From the NCBI GenBank assembly GCA_023443745.1, contig JAEZTB010000064.1:248001-312000 (forward strand): 64,000 bases of DNA. Direction: 5' to 3'. The notes under the pieces are model-generated. The model had not been told where the DNA came from and did not search any database. It saw nothing but the letters and a program-made list of their open reading frames with translations. This document shows positions 44,791 to 52,827 of this stretch, piece after piece; position 1 is the stretch's first letter; each line of letters begins with the position of its first letter. The position numbers were made by a program, and so were the translations under genes. Source of the stretch: Bacillota bacterium. Its GTDB lineage: Bacteria > Bacillota > Clostridia > DSM-8532.

Positions 44791-44802
44791 CTTACATCAC
44801 AC

Positions 44803-45561
44803 CTACTTCATATAAAGACCACCGTTTACCTGCATGGTGTCTCCGGTAACATAAGCTGATAAATCGCTGGCATAAAATACAACAGCATTGGCTATATCTA
44901 CAGGATCAGCAAAACGGCAAAGAGGAATGGTCAGCTTGGGATCATCCTTTGGGTCGGTCAACCAGCTCAGACCCTCTGCCATTTTTGTAAGTGTTCTGCC
45001 GGGGCAAACCGTATTTGAGGTAATATTGTATTTCCCAAAATTAAGGGCAAAGGACTTCGACAGGTTAATGACACCTGCTTTTGCTGCAGAATAGCTTGCA
45101 GATGAACCCCTGCCACCTCTTTCACCTGCCATTGATGAAATATGGACAAGCTTTCCGTAATTTTGCTCTTTCATGATTTCTATAACAGCCTGGGTACAAA
45201 AGAACACGCTTTTAAGATCAATACTCTGCATTCTGTCCCACTGGGCTTCTGTGATACTTTCAATGGTTGCAGCCTCAGTAATACCGGCATTATTAACCCA
45301 GATATCAATCCTTCCAAACATATCCTTCATCTCAGCAACTTTTTCCTTAATGGTTCCAAAGTCCGTGACATTGAATTGAGTCGCTTTTGCCTTAAATCCT
45401 GATGCACAAAGCTCTTCGGCTACTTTTTGAGCACTTTCCAGCATAATGTCGTTTACAATCACCGCTGCACCGTGCTCAGCCAGCTTTCTTACTATGGCCT
45501 CGCCTATTCCCCGGCCCGAACCGGTTACAACAACAACTTTTCCATCAAGCAGTTTACTCAT
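44803..45561 (-). CDS. Short-chain dehydrogenase/reductase
   Basis: NAD(P)-dependent oxidoreductase of 252 aa. Cofactor motif TGSGRGIG, NNAG, catalytic Ser in ISSMAG, and YSAAK are all present in standard spacing. Asp in VNDIML after the second strand suggests NAD preference. Members of this subgroup oxidise sugar alcohols, diols or 3-hydroxyacyl groups. As it lies directly after the FGGY kinase gene in the dehydrogenase-complex operon, oxidation of a polyol or its ketose counterpart is the most likely role. Confidence 0.9.
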   Translation of the reverse strand: MSKLLDGKVVVVTGSGRGIGEAIVRKLAEHGAAVIVNDIMLESAQKVAEELCASGFKAKATQFNVTDFGTIKEKVAEMKDMFGRIDIWVNNAGITEAATIESITEAQWDRMQSIDLKSVFFCTQAVIEIMKEQNYGKLVHISSMAGERGGRGSSASYSAAKAGVINLSKSFALNFGKYNITSNTVCPGRTLTKMAEGLSWLTDPKDDPKLTIPLCRFADPVDIANAVVFYASDLSAYVTGDTMQVNGGLYMK

Positions 45562-45609
45562 AATGATTTACACCCCTTATTTTCTATCTTGCAGAAGGCA
45601 AGATTTTTT

Positions 45610-47094
45610 CTAATGGCCGAGAGACAGCTTAATGGCCTGATCCCAGCCCGCCAACTTCTTGTTTCGGATCTGCACCGACATTTGGGGCAGATATTCCTTG
45701 TATTGTAAATTATCGTTTAAGCTTTGTCTGTCATAAACCCCTAGAGCTAGACCGGCTATGTAAGCCACACCCAGGCAAGTCATCTCTTCATTATAGGGCT
45801 TTTGCAAGGGACATTCCAGAATATCGCTTTGAAATTGCATGAGGTAGTCGTTCTTGGTGGGTCCTCCCCCAACACGCATTACGGAAATCTCCATTTCGGC
45901 ATCGTTTTGCATGGCCGCTACCACATCTTTGATTTGAAAAGCGATACTTTCCAGAGCAGCTCTTACCAGTTCGGCTTTACCTGTCGTTCTTGACATGCCG
46001 CAGAAGACTGCCTTTGCTTCATTGCTCCAATGTGGTGCTCCGATACCGGTAAACGCAGGCACTAAATAGGTGGTATCGGCAGGATTCGCTTCTTTTGAAA
46101 GAGCATCCGTTTCATTTGGAGCGAGAATGAGCTTTAAATCATTAATTAGCCACGAAATAACGGCACCCGAGTAATTAATGACACCGTCAAATGCGTATCT
46201 CACTTCACCGTTTGTTTTCCAGGCAATGGAGGTCAGCACGCCTTGTCTAGATAGAATCGGACGGTTACCCAAATTCATCATGACACAGGAGCCCGTACCA
46301 TAGCCCGTCATACACATACCTGATTCAAAGCAACCGTGGGCAAACAAGGCTGCATGAGAATCACCGATTGCTGCATGTATAAGAAGCGGTCTATCAAACA
46401 GTCCATTAAAATTCGTTTCTCCGAAAAGTGCATCTGAATCGCATATTTCAGGAAGACAGTTCATTGGAATGTGAAAAATGTCGCAAGTCTTTTCATCCCA
46501 TTGTATCTTCTCCAAATTTAACAGCTGCATCCTGGATGCATTGGAGCAATCGGTTTTATGATGCTTCCCACCCGTCAGATTGAAGATGACCCAGGAGTCC
46601 ATCGTACCACAGCACAACTCACCCCTGCTCGCCCGTTCAAAAGCACCCGGAACATTTTCCAGTATCCATGCTATTTTAGGACCGGAGAAAAAAGGTGAAA
46701 GACGTAATCCCGTAGTCTTACTTATGTAGGCAGCACGACCTTCCCTCTCTATGCGGTTGCAGATATCCGCCGCCCGATTACATTGCCATACAATGGCGTT
46801 ATGTATAGGTTTTCCGGTATTCCTTTCCCAAACAGCCACTGTTTCTCGCTGATTGGCAATTCCGACACCCACAATTCTACTTTTGTCTATTGGACTGTTC
46901 TCAACTAAAAGTCGAACCGCCGTATATAGGTTGCGTATGATCTCCTCCCCATCATGCTCAACCCAGCCCTTATCATTTACAATCTGTCGATGAGAAATAA
47001 CTTCCTTGGCTGCTACACGACCTGTGTTATCAATGAGCATCGCCTTGGTGCCTTGTGTACTCTGGTCTATCGCAATGATATACACCCTATCCAT
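45610..47094 (-). CDS. FGGY-family carbohydrate kinase (glycerol-kinase-like)
   Basis: ATP-dependent kinase of 494 aa. The N-terminal phosphate loop IAIDQSTQGTKAML, RETVAVWERNTGKPI and NAIVWQ segment, and C-terminal GGGPTKNDYLMQFQSDIL match the glycerol/xylulose kinase family, closest in look to glycerol kinase (IANQRET). The substrate may be glycerol, another short polyol or a ketose. ATG at 47094 has AGGAGG six bases upstream; a longer frame to 47115 lacks one. It is in the middle of the minus-strand operon between a phosphatase and the short-chain dehydrogenase. Confidence 0.88.
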   Translation of the reverse strand: MDRVYIIAIDQSTQGTKAMLIDNTGRVAAKEVISHRQIVNDKGWVEHDGEEIIRNLYTAVRLLVENSPIDKSRIVGVGIANQRETVAVWERNTGKPIHNAIVWQCNRAADICNRIEREGRAAYISKTTGLRLSPFFSGPKIAWILENVPGAFERASRGELCCGTMDSWVIFNLTGGKHHKTDCSNASRMQLLNLEKIQWDEKTCDIFHIPMNCLPEICDSDALFGETNFNGLFDRPLLIHAAIGDSHAALFAHGCFESGMCMTGYGTGSCVMMNLGNRPILSRQGVLTSIAWKTNGEVRYAFDGVINYSGAVISWLINDLKLILAPNETDALSKEANPADTTYLVPAFTGIGAPHWSNEAKAVFCGMSRTTGKAELVRAALESIAFQIKDVVAAMQNDAEMEISVMRVGGGPTKNDYLMQFQSDILECPLQKPYNEEMTCLGVAYIAGLALGVYDRQSLNDNLQYKEYLPQMSVQIRNKKLAGWDQAIKLSLGH

Positions 47095-47126
47095 CCTACA
47101 CCTCCTCACACTCAATGGCGTCTTAA

Positions 47127-47867
47127 TCAGGCACTATGCGTAGCAACGAGTTGTGGAAAATGATGCTTGCCTTCAACAATGGACACATCGTAAGCCACAT
47201 CATAGGTTTTCTGTTTAAATCCAGCGATGCGAACATACTCATTCTTGAGCTCAGGGATCAAGTGACTGTCATCCCCCCATTTTGTAATTTCAAAATCACC
47301 ATTTTCCCACACATCCATAGTCGTGACAGAGGTATTTTCAAGCCTATTCATGTTCCAAACCTCAGAAATAGGGACATTGAGCATCTTGCCTATAATAAGC
47401 TGAATGGTCAGCATATGACTGACAATGGCAATGGTTTTCCCCTTTTCCCTTTTGACAATGTCGGTAAAGGCTGCAACGGCACGATCCTGGACCTGTTTAA
47501 AGGTCTCGCCATCTTGCATCGCAAGCTTATCCGGCTCATACTGCCACAGTCTGAGCTGACCAGGCCAGCGTGCCTCTATCTCTTGCCCATTGAGCCCCTC
47601 CCACTGTCCACAATTGATCTCACACAACCCTGGAACCTTTACAATTTCTATAGGTCTATCACATTGTACTTGCTCAGCGGTTTGCATGGTTCGCTGATAG
47701 GGGCTGGCATAAATGCGGTCAAAATTGATCTTACACATTGGCTTTCGCAGGCACTTTGCCTGATTAAGACCTCTTTCATTTAAAGGAACATCTGTACAAC
47801 CCTGAAATCGATGCAGGACATTGTTCTCTGTCTCTCCATGGCGGACAATATATACGCGTGTTTGCAT
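47127..47867 (-). CDS. Histidine phosphatase family protein (phosphoglycerate-mutase-like)
   Basis: Phosphatase of 246 aa with the RHGETENN motif holding the phospho-accepting His, VPLNERGLNQA, YASPYQRTMQTAEQ, the acid CEINCGQWEG and the second His in VSHMLTI. The group includes sugar-phosphate phosphatases as well as mutases; a stand-alone role in glycolysis is unlikely here. ATG at 47867 follows AGGAG by 7 bases. Encoded between the E3 gene and the FGGY kinase, it may remove phosphate from an intermediate of the pathway. Confidence 0.85.
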   Translation of the reverse strand: MQTRVYIVRHGETENNVLHRFQGCTDVPLNERGLNQAKCLRKPMCKINFDRIYASPYQRTMQTAEQVQCDRPIEIVKVPGLCEINCGQWEGLNGQEIEARWPGQLRLWQYEPDKLAMQDGETFKQVQDRAVAAFTDIVKREKGKTIAIVSHMLTIQLIIGKMLNVPISEVWNMNRLENTSVTTMDVWENGDFEITKWGDDSHLIPELKNEYVRIAGFKQKTYDVAYDVSIVEGKHHFPQLVATHSA

Positions 47868-47891
47868 ATTTTCTCTCCTCATTCTCTAAGC

Positions 47892-49265
47892 TTACACTTT
47901 ATGAATGGCTTTCTTAAATGCATCCATCGCAGCCTCACGAATCATTTCTGATAAGGAAGGATGTGCCACGATGAGGTCTTCCCATTCCGATAGAGTCAAT
48001 TTCTTGGAAACAGCCAAGGTTGCAAAAGAAATCAATTCCGATGCATTTTCACCTACGATCTGAATACCGACGGTTTCTTGACTGTTCTTATCCATAATGG
48101 CATATACCGTACCGGATGCGCCTTCCGCCAATGCCATTCCGTTACCTTCATAGCTGAAGGAGCCCATGACAGTTTCAATCCCTTTGCTTTTGGCCTGATC
48201 AGAGGTCATACCAACAGCCGCAAAACAAGGTATCGAATAAACACACCTGGGTACATTGTTGTAATCCACTTCTTTATTATGTCCAAGGATGTTGGCAACT
48301 GCAGTTTCACCCTCAGCATAAGCCACATGGGCAAGCTGATAGCCCCCTGCCGCATCACCGATAGCATAAACATGATCCAAATTGGTCTTCATGTGCCCAT
48401 CAACCTCAACAAAGCCTTTCGCCGTAAGCTTGAGACCGAGCTCCTTTGCATCTATGCCCGATAGCCTTGCTTTTCTGCCGATGGCCATCAGTACCATATC
48501 GCTAGCCTCTTCGTACCGCTTGCCGTTCTTGCTGTAGAAAACAGTCAGTCCGGCGGCATTTTTTTCAATTCTTTCAACTTTACTGCCGGTCAAAATTTTT
48601 AGTCCACGCTTTTTCAGTACCGAGGTCAGAAGTCTGGCAGCCTCAGCTTGCTCATTGGGCAAGAGTGAATCCATCATCTCGATGACTGTGACTTCCGAGC
48701 CAAAAGATGCGTACGCACTTGCGATTTCCAAACCGATCACGCCACCGCCTATAACGACCATTCTTTGCGGCAACTTTTCAATACTCAGAACACCCGTACT
48801 GTCAACGGCATGCTCCGCGCCAGGGAATGTAATGCTGATGGGTAAGGAGCCCGTAGCGATGATGACATTATCCGCCTCATACTCCATCCTATTACAAACT
48901 GCTTTGCAGCCGCTTTTTAACTGTGCTTCTCCTTGAACAACGGTAATATTATTGGCCTTAATGAGATAGGATAAGTTGTTCACTAATTTATTCACAACTT
49001 CGTTCTTCCCTGACTGTACCTTCTTAAAACTGAAGCAACCCGCTTCCTTAATCAATCCATTGCCCGTCAGGGTTCGAATACTTTCTACTTTTGACGCCTT
49101 ATCCAGAAGATATTTAGTAGGGATGCAACCAACGTTAAGGCAGGTTCCCCCAAGCCTTTCTTTCTCAAACAATACGACCTTGAGCCCGCCTTTGGCAGCG
49201 GCTATCGCACTTGCATATCCCCCCGGGCCACCTCCGAATACCATCAAGTCAAAATGTTCAGCCAT
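47892..49265 (-). CDS. lpdA: Dihydrolipoyl dehydrogenase (E3)
   Basis: Flavoprotein of 457 aa that reoxidises the lipoyl groups of the E2 subunit with NAD. FAD loop GGGPGGYASAIAAAKGG, redox disulphide GGTCLNVGCIPTK, second dinucleotide fold VIGGGVIGLEIAS, YAIGDAAGGYQLAH and the C-terminal dimer-interface AHPSLSEM with catalytic His are all visible. Encoded 12 bases after E2. Confidence 0.95.
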   Translation of the reverse strand: MAEHFDLMVFGGGPGGYASAIAAAKGGLKVVLFEKERLGGTCLNVGCIPTKYLLDKASKVESIRTLTGNGLIKEAGCFSFKKVQSGKNEVVNKLVNNLSYLIKANNITVVQGEAQLKSGCKAVCNRMEYEADNVIIATGSLPISITFPGAEHAVDSTGVLSIEKLPQRMVVIGGGVIGLEIASAYASFGSEVTVIEMMDSLLPNEQAEAARLLTSVLKKRGLKILTGSKVERIEKNAAGLTVFYSKNGKRYEEASDMVLMAIGRKARLSGIDAKELGLKLTAKGFVEVDGHMKTNLDHVYAIGDAAGGYQLAHVAYAEGETAVANILGHNKEVDYNNVPRCVYSIPCFAAVGMTSDQAKSKGIETVMGSFSYEGNGMALAEGASGTVYAIMDKNSQETVGIQIVGENASELISFATLAVSKKLTLSEWEDLIVAHPSLSEMIREAAMDAFKKAIHKV

Positions 49266-49277
49266 AGTTACCTCCCA

Positions 49278-50540
49278 TCAGTAAAGCATCAACGCCGGGT
49301 TTTCCAAAAGCGCCTTAAGCATTTTGGTAATCTGCGCGCCGTAGGCACCATCAATAATACGATGGTCAAAGGATGCCGTAATCTTCATATTAGGCACCGG
49401 CTTCCACTCGTTACCCTGCCAGACCGGCTTTAATTCAATACTTCCCACTGCCAGGATGCAACTTTCGGGAGGGTTGATGATTGCGGTAAAATGATCTACA
49501 TCATACATACCGAGATTTGAGATAGTGACGGATCCGCAACCCATATCTGCGGTTGACAGCCTGCCCTCTCTTGCACTTTCTATTTTAGTTCGATAGGCTT
49601 TTGAAATCTCTTCTATACCCATCAGATTAATATTTTTTACAACAGGCACCACAAGTCCGCCTTCAATCGAAACAGCCAGGCCAATGTTCGTATTTTTGTA
49701 AATGCATACACCTTGATCTTCATATCGGGCTCTTAGCAAGGGATACTTTTTAGAAGCCACAGCAACAGCCTTAGCAATGATATCGCTATAAGTCACCTTG
49801 GTATCGCCCATCTTGCTCATATCATTTTTCAATGTTGTTGCTTGAGTCATATCAACATTAAAAGAAACCTGGAAATTCGGAATGGTTTGTACACTTTCAA
49901 GCATTCTTTTTGCGATGGTCATACGCATTTTAGACATGGGGAACAGTTCGAATTCTCCTGTTTCAACCGGGGCTGCTTTTTGAAGCTTATCCATAAAGGC
50001 CTGTACATCTGTTCGCTTGATGACCATACCGTTAAAAGGAACAACCTTGGAAAGATCCACTTGGTTTTCACGGGCCAGCTTCTTAGCGTTGGGCATGGCG
50101 ACAATGTTTTCGCTCTGTTTTTCTTTGGGAGCTATCACATCACGAGTAGTATTTTCTGCCACCTTTTCACCCTTGATGATGGGCAAATATTCATCTTCTT
50201 CCTGATCAGTTGATACAACGGATGCAATGGATGCAGGATTTACTTGATTGACCGATGAAGGAGCAGGTTCATGCTTTTCATTTTGTGCTGCTTCTAAATC
50301 CTTTTCATCGCCAATAATGGCGAGCACGTCACCTGCATCTACAGTGTCACCCTTACCTGCAAGCAGATCAATCACTATGCCTGCTGCATAGCTTTCTACG
50401 GGTAAAACAGCCTTATCGGTTTCCACCTCAACAAGGATGTCACCGCGATTGACTTTATCACCCTTAGCCACCATCCATTGAGAAACTACTGCTGTATCAG
50501 TGGTTTGACCTGCACTTGGCATTATAATTTTTTTAATCAT
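49278..50540 (-). CDS. Dihydrolipoyl acyltransferase (E2) of a 2-oxoacid/acetoin-type dehydrogenase
   Basis: Core subunit of 420 aa. An N-terminal lipoyl domain carries the lipoylated Lys in ETDKAVLPVES (about residue 43). A Pro/Ala/Ser/Glu-rich linker leads to a peripheral-subunit-binding domain (MPNAKKLARENQVDLSKV) and a catalytic domain ending in the active-site DHRIIDG (His about 393). Only one lipoyl domain is present. The acyl group carried depends on E1, which resembles acetoin- or pyruvate-type enzymes. Confidence 0.93.
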   Translation of the reverse strand: MIKKIIMPSAGQTTDTAVVSQWMVAKGDKVNRGDILVEVETDKAVLPVESYAAGIVIDLLAGKGDTVDAGDVLAIIGDEKDLEAAQNEKHEPAPSSVNQVNPASIASVVSTDQEEDEYLPIIKGEKVAENTTRDVIAPKEKQSENIVAMPNAKKLARENQVDLSKVVPFNGMVIKRTDVQAFMDKLQKAAPVETGEFELFPMSKMRMTIAKRMLESVQTIPNFQVSFNVDMTQATTLKNDMSKMGDTKVTYSDIIAKAVAVASKKYPLLRARYEDQGVCIYKNTNIGLAVSIEGGLVVPVVKNINLMGIEEISKAYRTKIESAREGRLSTADMGCGSVTISNLGMYDVDHFTAIINPPESCILAVGSIELKPVWQGNEWKPVPNMKITASFDHRIIDGAYGAQITKMLKALLENPALMLY

Positions 50541-50570
50541 AGCTTCACCTACTCCATGTTTGGTTGATAC

Positions 50571-51584
50571 TTACGCTTTTGCAAGAGCTCTTGCAGCCTT
50601 TACAATTCTCTCGGTTGAAGGGATGACAAAGCTTTCAAGAGGTGGTGAGAATGGGATTGGCGTGTCGTATGTGGCTACACGGGTAATAGGGGCATCCAGC
50701 AGATATATCTCATTTTCAGCTATGTAAGAAGCTAGCTGGGCTCCCCAGCCGCAGTTATAGTTATCCTCATGCACAATCATGAGTTTACCTGTTTTACGTA
50801 ATGATTCTACAACTGTTTGATAGTCAAAAGGCACCAGGGTGCGCGGATCAATCACTTCGCAGCTAATCCCCTCCGCTTCAAGGATCTTGGCAGCCTCCAA
50901 GGATTTATAGCTCATTAGTAAATTGGCTACGATGGTAATATCCTTTCCCTCCCGGCGTATGGCGGCCTGACCGAACGGAATCGTGTAATCGGTATCTGGC
51001 ACTTCACTGGTAGAATTTATAGCATCCTTCTCTTTTCTCTTGCTTCCGTAAAGGAGCTTATGCTCGAATACCAGAACGGGATTATCATCGCGTATGGCTT
51101 GCTTCATCAATCCCTTGGCATCATAAGCCGTGGACGGACAAATAACCTTTAGACCCGGTACATGTACGAAATAGCTTTCAAGGCTCTGTGCATGTTGAGC
51201 TCCGCGGTTGGTAGCACCGCAGGGCGCACGCATGACCATGGGAACCTTGACCTTACCACCGGACATGTAGCACATTTTAGCAGCCTGATTAACCAGTTGA
51301 TCCATCATACAAAACAGGAAATCTCCGTATTGCAGATCGGCAACAGGGCGCATTCCCATCATTGCAGAGCCGACACATACTCCGGCAATCAAAATTTCTG
51401 AGATAGGTGTATTAAGCACTCTTTCAAATCCAAACTCATCAGCCAGACCCTTGGTTACTGTGAAGGCACCTCCCATACCACCGGGAATGTCTTCATCCTC
51501 GCCTAGACAATATACGGAAGCATCTCTTCTCATTTCTTCAGCGATTGCGCTTTTAAGTGCATCTGTAATTGATAACAAAGCCAT
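50571..51584 (-). CDS. Dehydrogenase complex E1 component, beta subunit
   Basis: Transketolase-like beta subunit, 337 aa, which with the alpha subunit forms the thiamine-diphosphate decarboxylase. EDEDIPGGMGGAFTVTKGLADEFG near the start and VIDPRTLVPFD in the C-terminal fold are typical of AcoB/PdhB. Its ATG overlaps the stop of the alpha gene by one base (TAATG). It could belong to an acetoin cleavage system or to a 2-oxoacid dehydrogenase. Confidence 0.92.
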   Translation of the reverse strand: MALLSITDALKSAIAEEMRRDASVYCLGEDEDIPGGMGGAFTVTKGLADEFGFERVLNTPISEILIAGVCVGSAMMGMRPVADLQYGDFLFCMMDQLVNQAAKMCYMSGGKVKVPMVMRAPCGATNRGAQHAQSLESYFVHVPGLKVICPSTAYDAKGLMKQAIRDDNPVLVFEHKLLYGSKRKEKDAINSTSEVPDTDYTIPFGQAAIRREGKDITIVANLLMSYKSLEAAKILEAEGISCEVIDPRTLVPFDYQTVVESLRKTGKLMIVHEDNYNCGWGAQLASYIAENEIYLLDAPITRVATYDTPIPFSPPLESFVIPSTERIVKAARALAKA

Positions 51585-52567
51585 TAGTGATTACCTCCCT
51601 GCCAATAGATATCAGTTAAAGCCTTCTCAACTGAAGGGAAAGGGGCCTCCTGTGCAAACTTTACCGACTCTTCAACATCTTCATTGATTTTATTTTCTGT
51701 TTCGACTATCTCTTCTTCTGATGCGATTTTTTCTTGGAGCATTTGCTTCCTGAACAAAACAACAGGATCCCTGCTAAACCATTCCTTTTCTTCATCCTTG
51801 GGACGATAGCCGCAAGCGTCGTTACGAGAGTGTCCTACGTGACGGTAGGTTTTAAGCTCAAGAATAGTGGGACCTTCACCTTTTCTTGCTCTTTCAATCG
51901 CCCTGGCGGCAGCTTCGTTGATAGCCAAAACGTCATTTCCGTCGACAACTTCGCTGGGGATATTATAAGCAGCCGCACGATCGGCCGCCACATGCTCCAT
52001 ATTGCATGTAAGCTTTATAGATGTTGTTGCAGAATAGAGATTGTTCTCACAAACAAAAATGACAGGAAGTTTCCAGATAGCAGCACCATTCATTGTCTCA
52101 TGGAAGGAGCCTTCATTTGTAGCGCCGTCACCAAAGAAACACACAATGACATTGTCTTTTCTCTGCATTTTGAATGCAAGAGCGACACCTGCAGCAATAG
52201 GAAGATTACCGCCCACAATAGCATTAGCCGTTAGGGCTCCTACCTCCATATCGCCGGTATGCATGGCACCACCTTTACCGTTGCAGCAACCATCTTCCTT
52301 ACCAAACATTTCGCACATCATGGATTTCAGTGTTACACCTTTTGCCAGATCATGACCTGCAGGACGATGTGTGGAAGCCATAAAGTCGTCTTTACGTAAA
52401 TCATACAGCATACCTACTGCGCAAGCTTCCTGCCCGGTACTCTGATGAATTGTTCCCGGCATGATTCCTTCCAAAAATAAATAATATATCCTCTCCTCGT
52501 ATTTACGGATCAGATACATTTTTGCATACATTCCCAGTGCCTTTTCTTTACTCGGCATTGTGCTCAA
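51584..52567 (-). CDS. Dehydrogenase complex E1 component, alpha subunit
   Basis: First gene of the operon, 327 aa. IRKYEERIYYLFLEGIMPGTIHQSTGQEA and the thiamine-diphosphate motif GDGATNEGSFHETMNGAAIW...CENN identify an E1 alpha of the AcoA/PdhA type. PGTIHQSTGQEACAVG resembles acetoin dehydrogenases more than mitochondrial-type pyruvate dehydrogenase, but substrate cannot be fixed by eye. The start used is TTG at 52567 with AGGTGTG seven bases upstream; an ATG at 52558 is the alternative. Its leader has a TGTAATTACA operator 22 bases before the start. Confidence 0.92.
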   Translation of the reverse strand: MSTMPSKEKALGMYAKMYLIRKYEERIYYLFLEGIMPGTIHQSTGQEACAVGMLYDLRKDDFMASTHRPAGHDLAKGVTLKSMMCEMFGKEDGCCNGKGGAMHTGDMEVGALTANAIVGGNLPIAAGVALAFKMQRKDNVIVCFFGDGATNEGSFHETMNGAAIWKLPVIFVCENNLYSATTSIKLTCNMEHVAADRAAAYNIPSEVVDGNDVLAINEAAARAIERARKGEGPTILELKTYRHVGHSRNDACGYRPKDEEKEWFSRDPVVLFRKQMLQEKIASEEEIVETENKINEDVEESVKFAQEAPFPSVEKALTDIYWQGGNH

Positions 52568-52588
52568 ACAAATTCACACCTTTCTAAA

Positions 52589-52598
52589 TGTAATTACA
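52589..52598. promoter_or_regulatory. Operator TGTAATTACA, downstream site of dehydrogenase operon
   Basis: Exact palindrome in the leader, 22 bases before the TTG start and close to the ribosome site. Paired with the site at 52722, 133 bases away. Confidence 0.6.
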
Positions 52599-52669
52599 TG
52601 AGAATAGAATACGATGATAATATAGCTTTTACCTGATATATGAATGATTTCAGAGTTTTGTTTGAATAT

Positions 52670-52698
52670 AGTATGCCATATAGTTTACAGGTTGTCAA
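52670..52698 (-). promoter_or_regulatory. Promoter of the dehydrogenase operon
   Basis: Minus strand TTGACA (52698-52693), 17-base spacer, CATACT (52675-52670) with a preceding TGG. An imperfect palindrome, TGTAATATTACG (52710-52699), abuts the -35 box. Confidence 0.6.
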
Positions 52699-52721
52699 CG
52701 TAATATTACACTTATTATTAA

Positions 52722-52731
52722 TGTAATTACA
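52722..52731. promoter_or_regulatory. Operator TGTAATTACA, upstream site of dehydrogenase operon
   Basis: Exact palindrome, extended to AATGTAATTACATTT, 23 bases upstream of the -35 box. Sequence and placement copy the site at 42831 in the ABC operon control region. Confidence 0.6.
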
Positions 52732-52740
52732 TTTGTTGCA

Positions 52741-52772
52741 GTAAAAGAGCCGCCCGGAATAGGGGCGGCTCT
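52741..52772 (-). terminator. Rho-independent terminator of the CotH cluster
   Basis: Minus strand AGAGCCGCCC, loop, GGGCGGCTCT, then TTTAC. A 10-bp GC-rich stem just after the cotH stop region separates that cluster from the dehydrogenase operon. Confidence 0.75.
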
Positions 52773-52827
52773 CTTGGAGGATATAAGAAAGGTCATAGAG
52801 CATTGGTCCACTCTCTTATTAAAGTTA

